This document shows, one piece after another, positions 63,611 through 64,000 of a stretch of 64,000 nucleotides of DNA; position 1 is the first letter of the stretch, and each line of letters opens with the position of its first letter. This DNA comes from Allobacillus halotolerans (lineage in GTDB: Bacteria; Bacillota; Bacilli; Bacillales; Alkalibacillaceae): assembly GCF_028743495.1 (NCBI RefSeq), contig NZ_CP117968.1; one strand, written 5' to 3'. The notes below the pieces were generated by a model. That model did not search any database and was not told the DNA's origin. It was given only the letters and a program-made list of their open reading frames with translations. The position numbers and the translations under genes are program-made.

Positions 63611-63755
63611 AAACATAGAATCTACTCAAAGACGAACTAACCGCTCAATCATTTCGCTGAACGCCACCTCAATGAATGCTCAAAATAAAAATGAGTGATA
63701 TAATCAACCTTTGTAAACGAATATACAGTGTCGATTTCTAAAGAGGTGAGCATTG

Positions 63756-64000
63756 ATGGCGGCATTTTTCGGAAGGATTTATTATGGTTGGATTATTGTT
63801 TTTATCGGTGCACTTGGAATTTTCTTTTCGGGACCCGGTCAAACGTACTCCAACTCTATTTTCATTGACGCATATATAGAAGATTTCGGCTGGTCTCGCT
63901 CACTGGTTTCCAGTGTTTATTCCATTGCAACATTGGTTGCTGGACTCATTATGATTTTCGTCGGTCGGTTCATCGATCGTTTCGGCCAACGTGTCATGAT
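63756..64000 (+). CDS. MFS transporter, 3' end outside window
   Basis: 81 residues visible. MAAFFGRIYYGWIIVFIGAL and GPGQTYSNSIFIDAYIEDFG then WSRSLVSSVYSIATLVAGLI, ending in the loop motif GRFIDRFGQR of the major facilitator superfamily. The RIYYGWIIV start resembles OFA/oxalate-formate and related monocarboxylate transporters. ATG 63756 after AGAGGTG. Substrate unknown. Confidence 0.88.
   Translation, partial: MAAFFGRIYYGWIIVFIGALGIFFSGPGQTYSNSIFIDAYIEDFGWSRSLVSSVYSIATLVAGLIMIFVGRFIDRFGQRVM

Overview
This window is chromosomal DNA from a low-to-moderate GC, Gram-positive, spore-forming member of the Bacillaceae. The evidence is the gene order (moxR-DUF58-transglutaminase, pbuG, yebE-yebG, yerA-yerB-yerC, pcrB-pcrA-ligA-camS, gatCAB-dgkB-rlmCD), which follows the Bacillus subtilis yea/yeb/yer region, together with a tiny YjcZ-type sporulation membrane protein, lipoproteins with Bacillus lipoboxes, strong AGGAGG ribosome sites, a T-box before glyS and a guanine riboswitch before pbuG. 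I cannot name the species.

Layout. 1-5.7 kb: the 3' part of groEL, then a cargo of a Tat-exported gluconate-dehydrogenase subunit-3-like protein, a GMC flavoprotein and a SCO-type lipoprotein, closed by a second, degenerate copy of the groEL 3' end. 5.7-8.8 kb: small accessory genes, a nuclease-like gene remnant and a degenerate periodic spacer. 8.8-13.3 kb: MoxR ATPase, DUF58 protein and transglutaminase. 13.4-16.3 kb: guanine riboswitch and PbuG, YebE, the short YebG and a DUF2892 membrane protein. 16.3-24 kb: yerABC, two fluoride channel genes, MgtE, and glyS under a T-box. 24-40 kb: pcrB-pcrA-ligA-camS, proline catabolism (rocA), a Dph6-type ATP pyrophosphatase with a tiny membrane partner, PepF, gatCAB and dgkB. 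40-49.8 kb: an accessory region between and after two RlmCD-like methyltransferase genes, with a YcdB-like protein, MazEF, a 72-residue phospholipase-A2-like protein, YjcZ and a second subunit-3/GMC pair. Broken pieces of the methyltransferase 3' end are scattered through it. 49.9-52.9 kb: a c-di-GMP-I riboswitch before a secreted DUF5667 protein that is split by a complete insertion sequence. 53-64 kb: ASCH and DUF2200 proteins, CtaB, a lactate-oxidase-like flavoprotein, OsmC, CueP, UspA and SulP, a recombinase-like protein without its catalytic residues, a hydrolase, a cytosine-deaminase-like enzyme and the start of an MFS transporter.

Two themes run through the window. First, two related oxidoreductase cargos lie downstream of housekeeping genes whose 3' ends are duplicated. 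This looks like repeated capture of cargo by recombination at gene ends. Second, intergenic spaces hold unusually regular tandem arrays. A 52-bp hairpin repeat occurs at three loci (19.6, 22.0 and 63.1 kb), and 21-bp arrays occur at 32.1 and 55.3 kb, with a degenerate one near 7.5 kb. Both periods are close to whole numbers of DNA helical turns.

I saw no rRNA, tRNA, CRISPR or prophage module.
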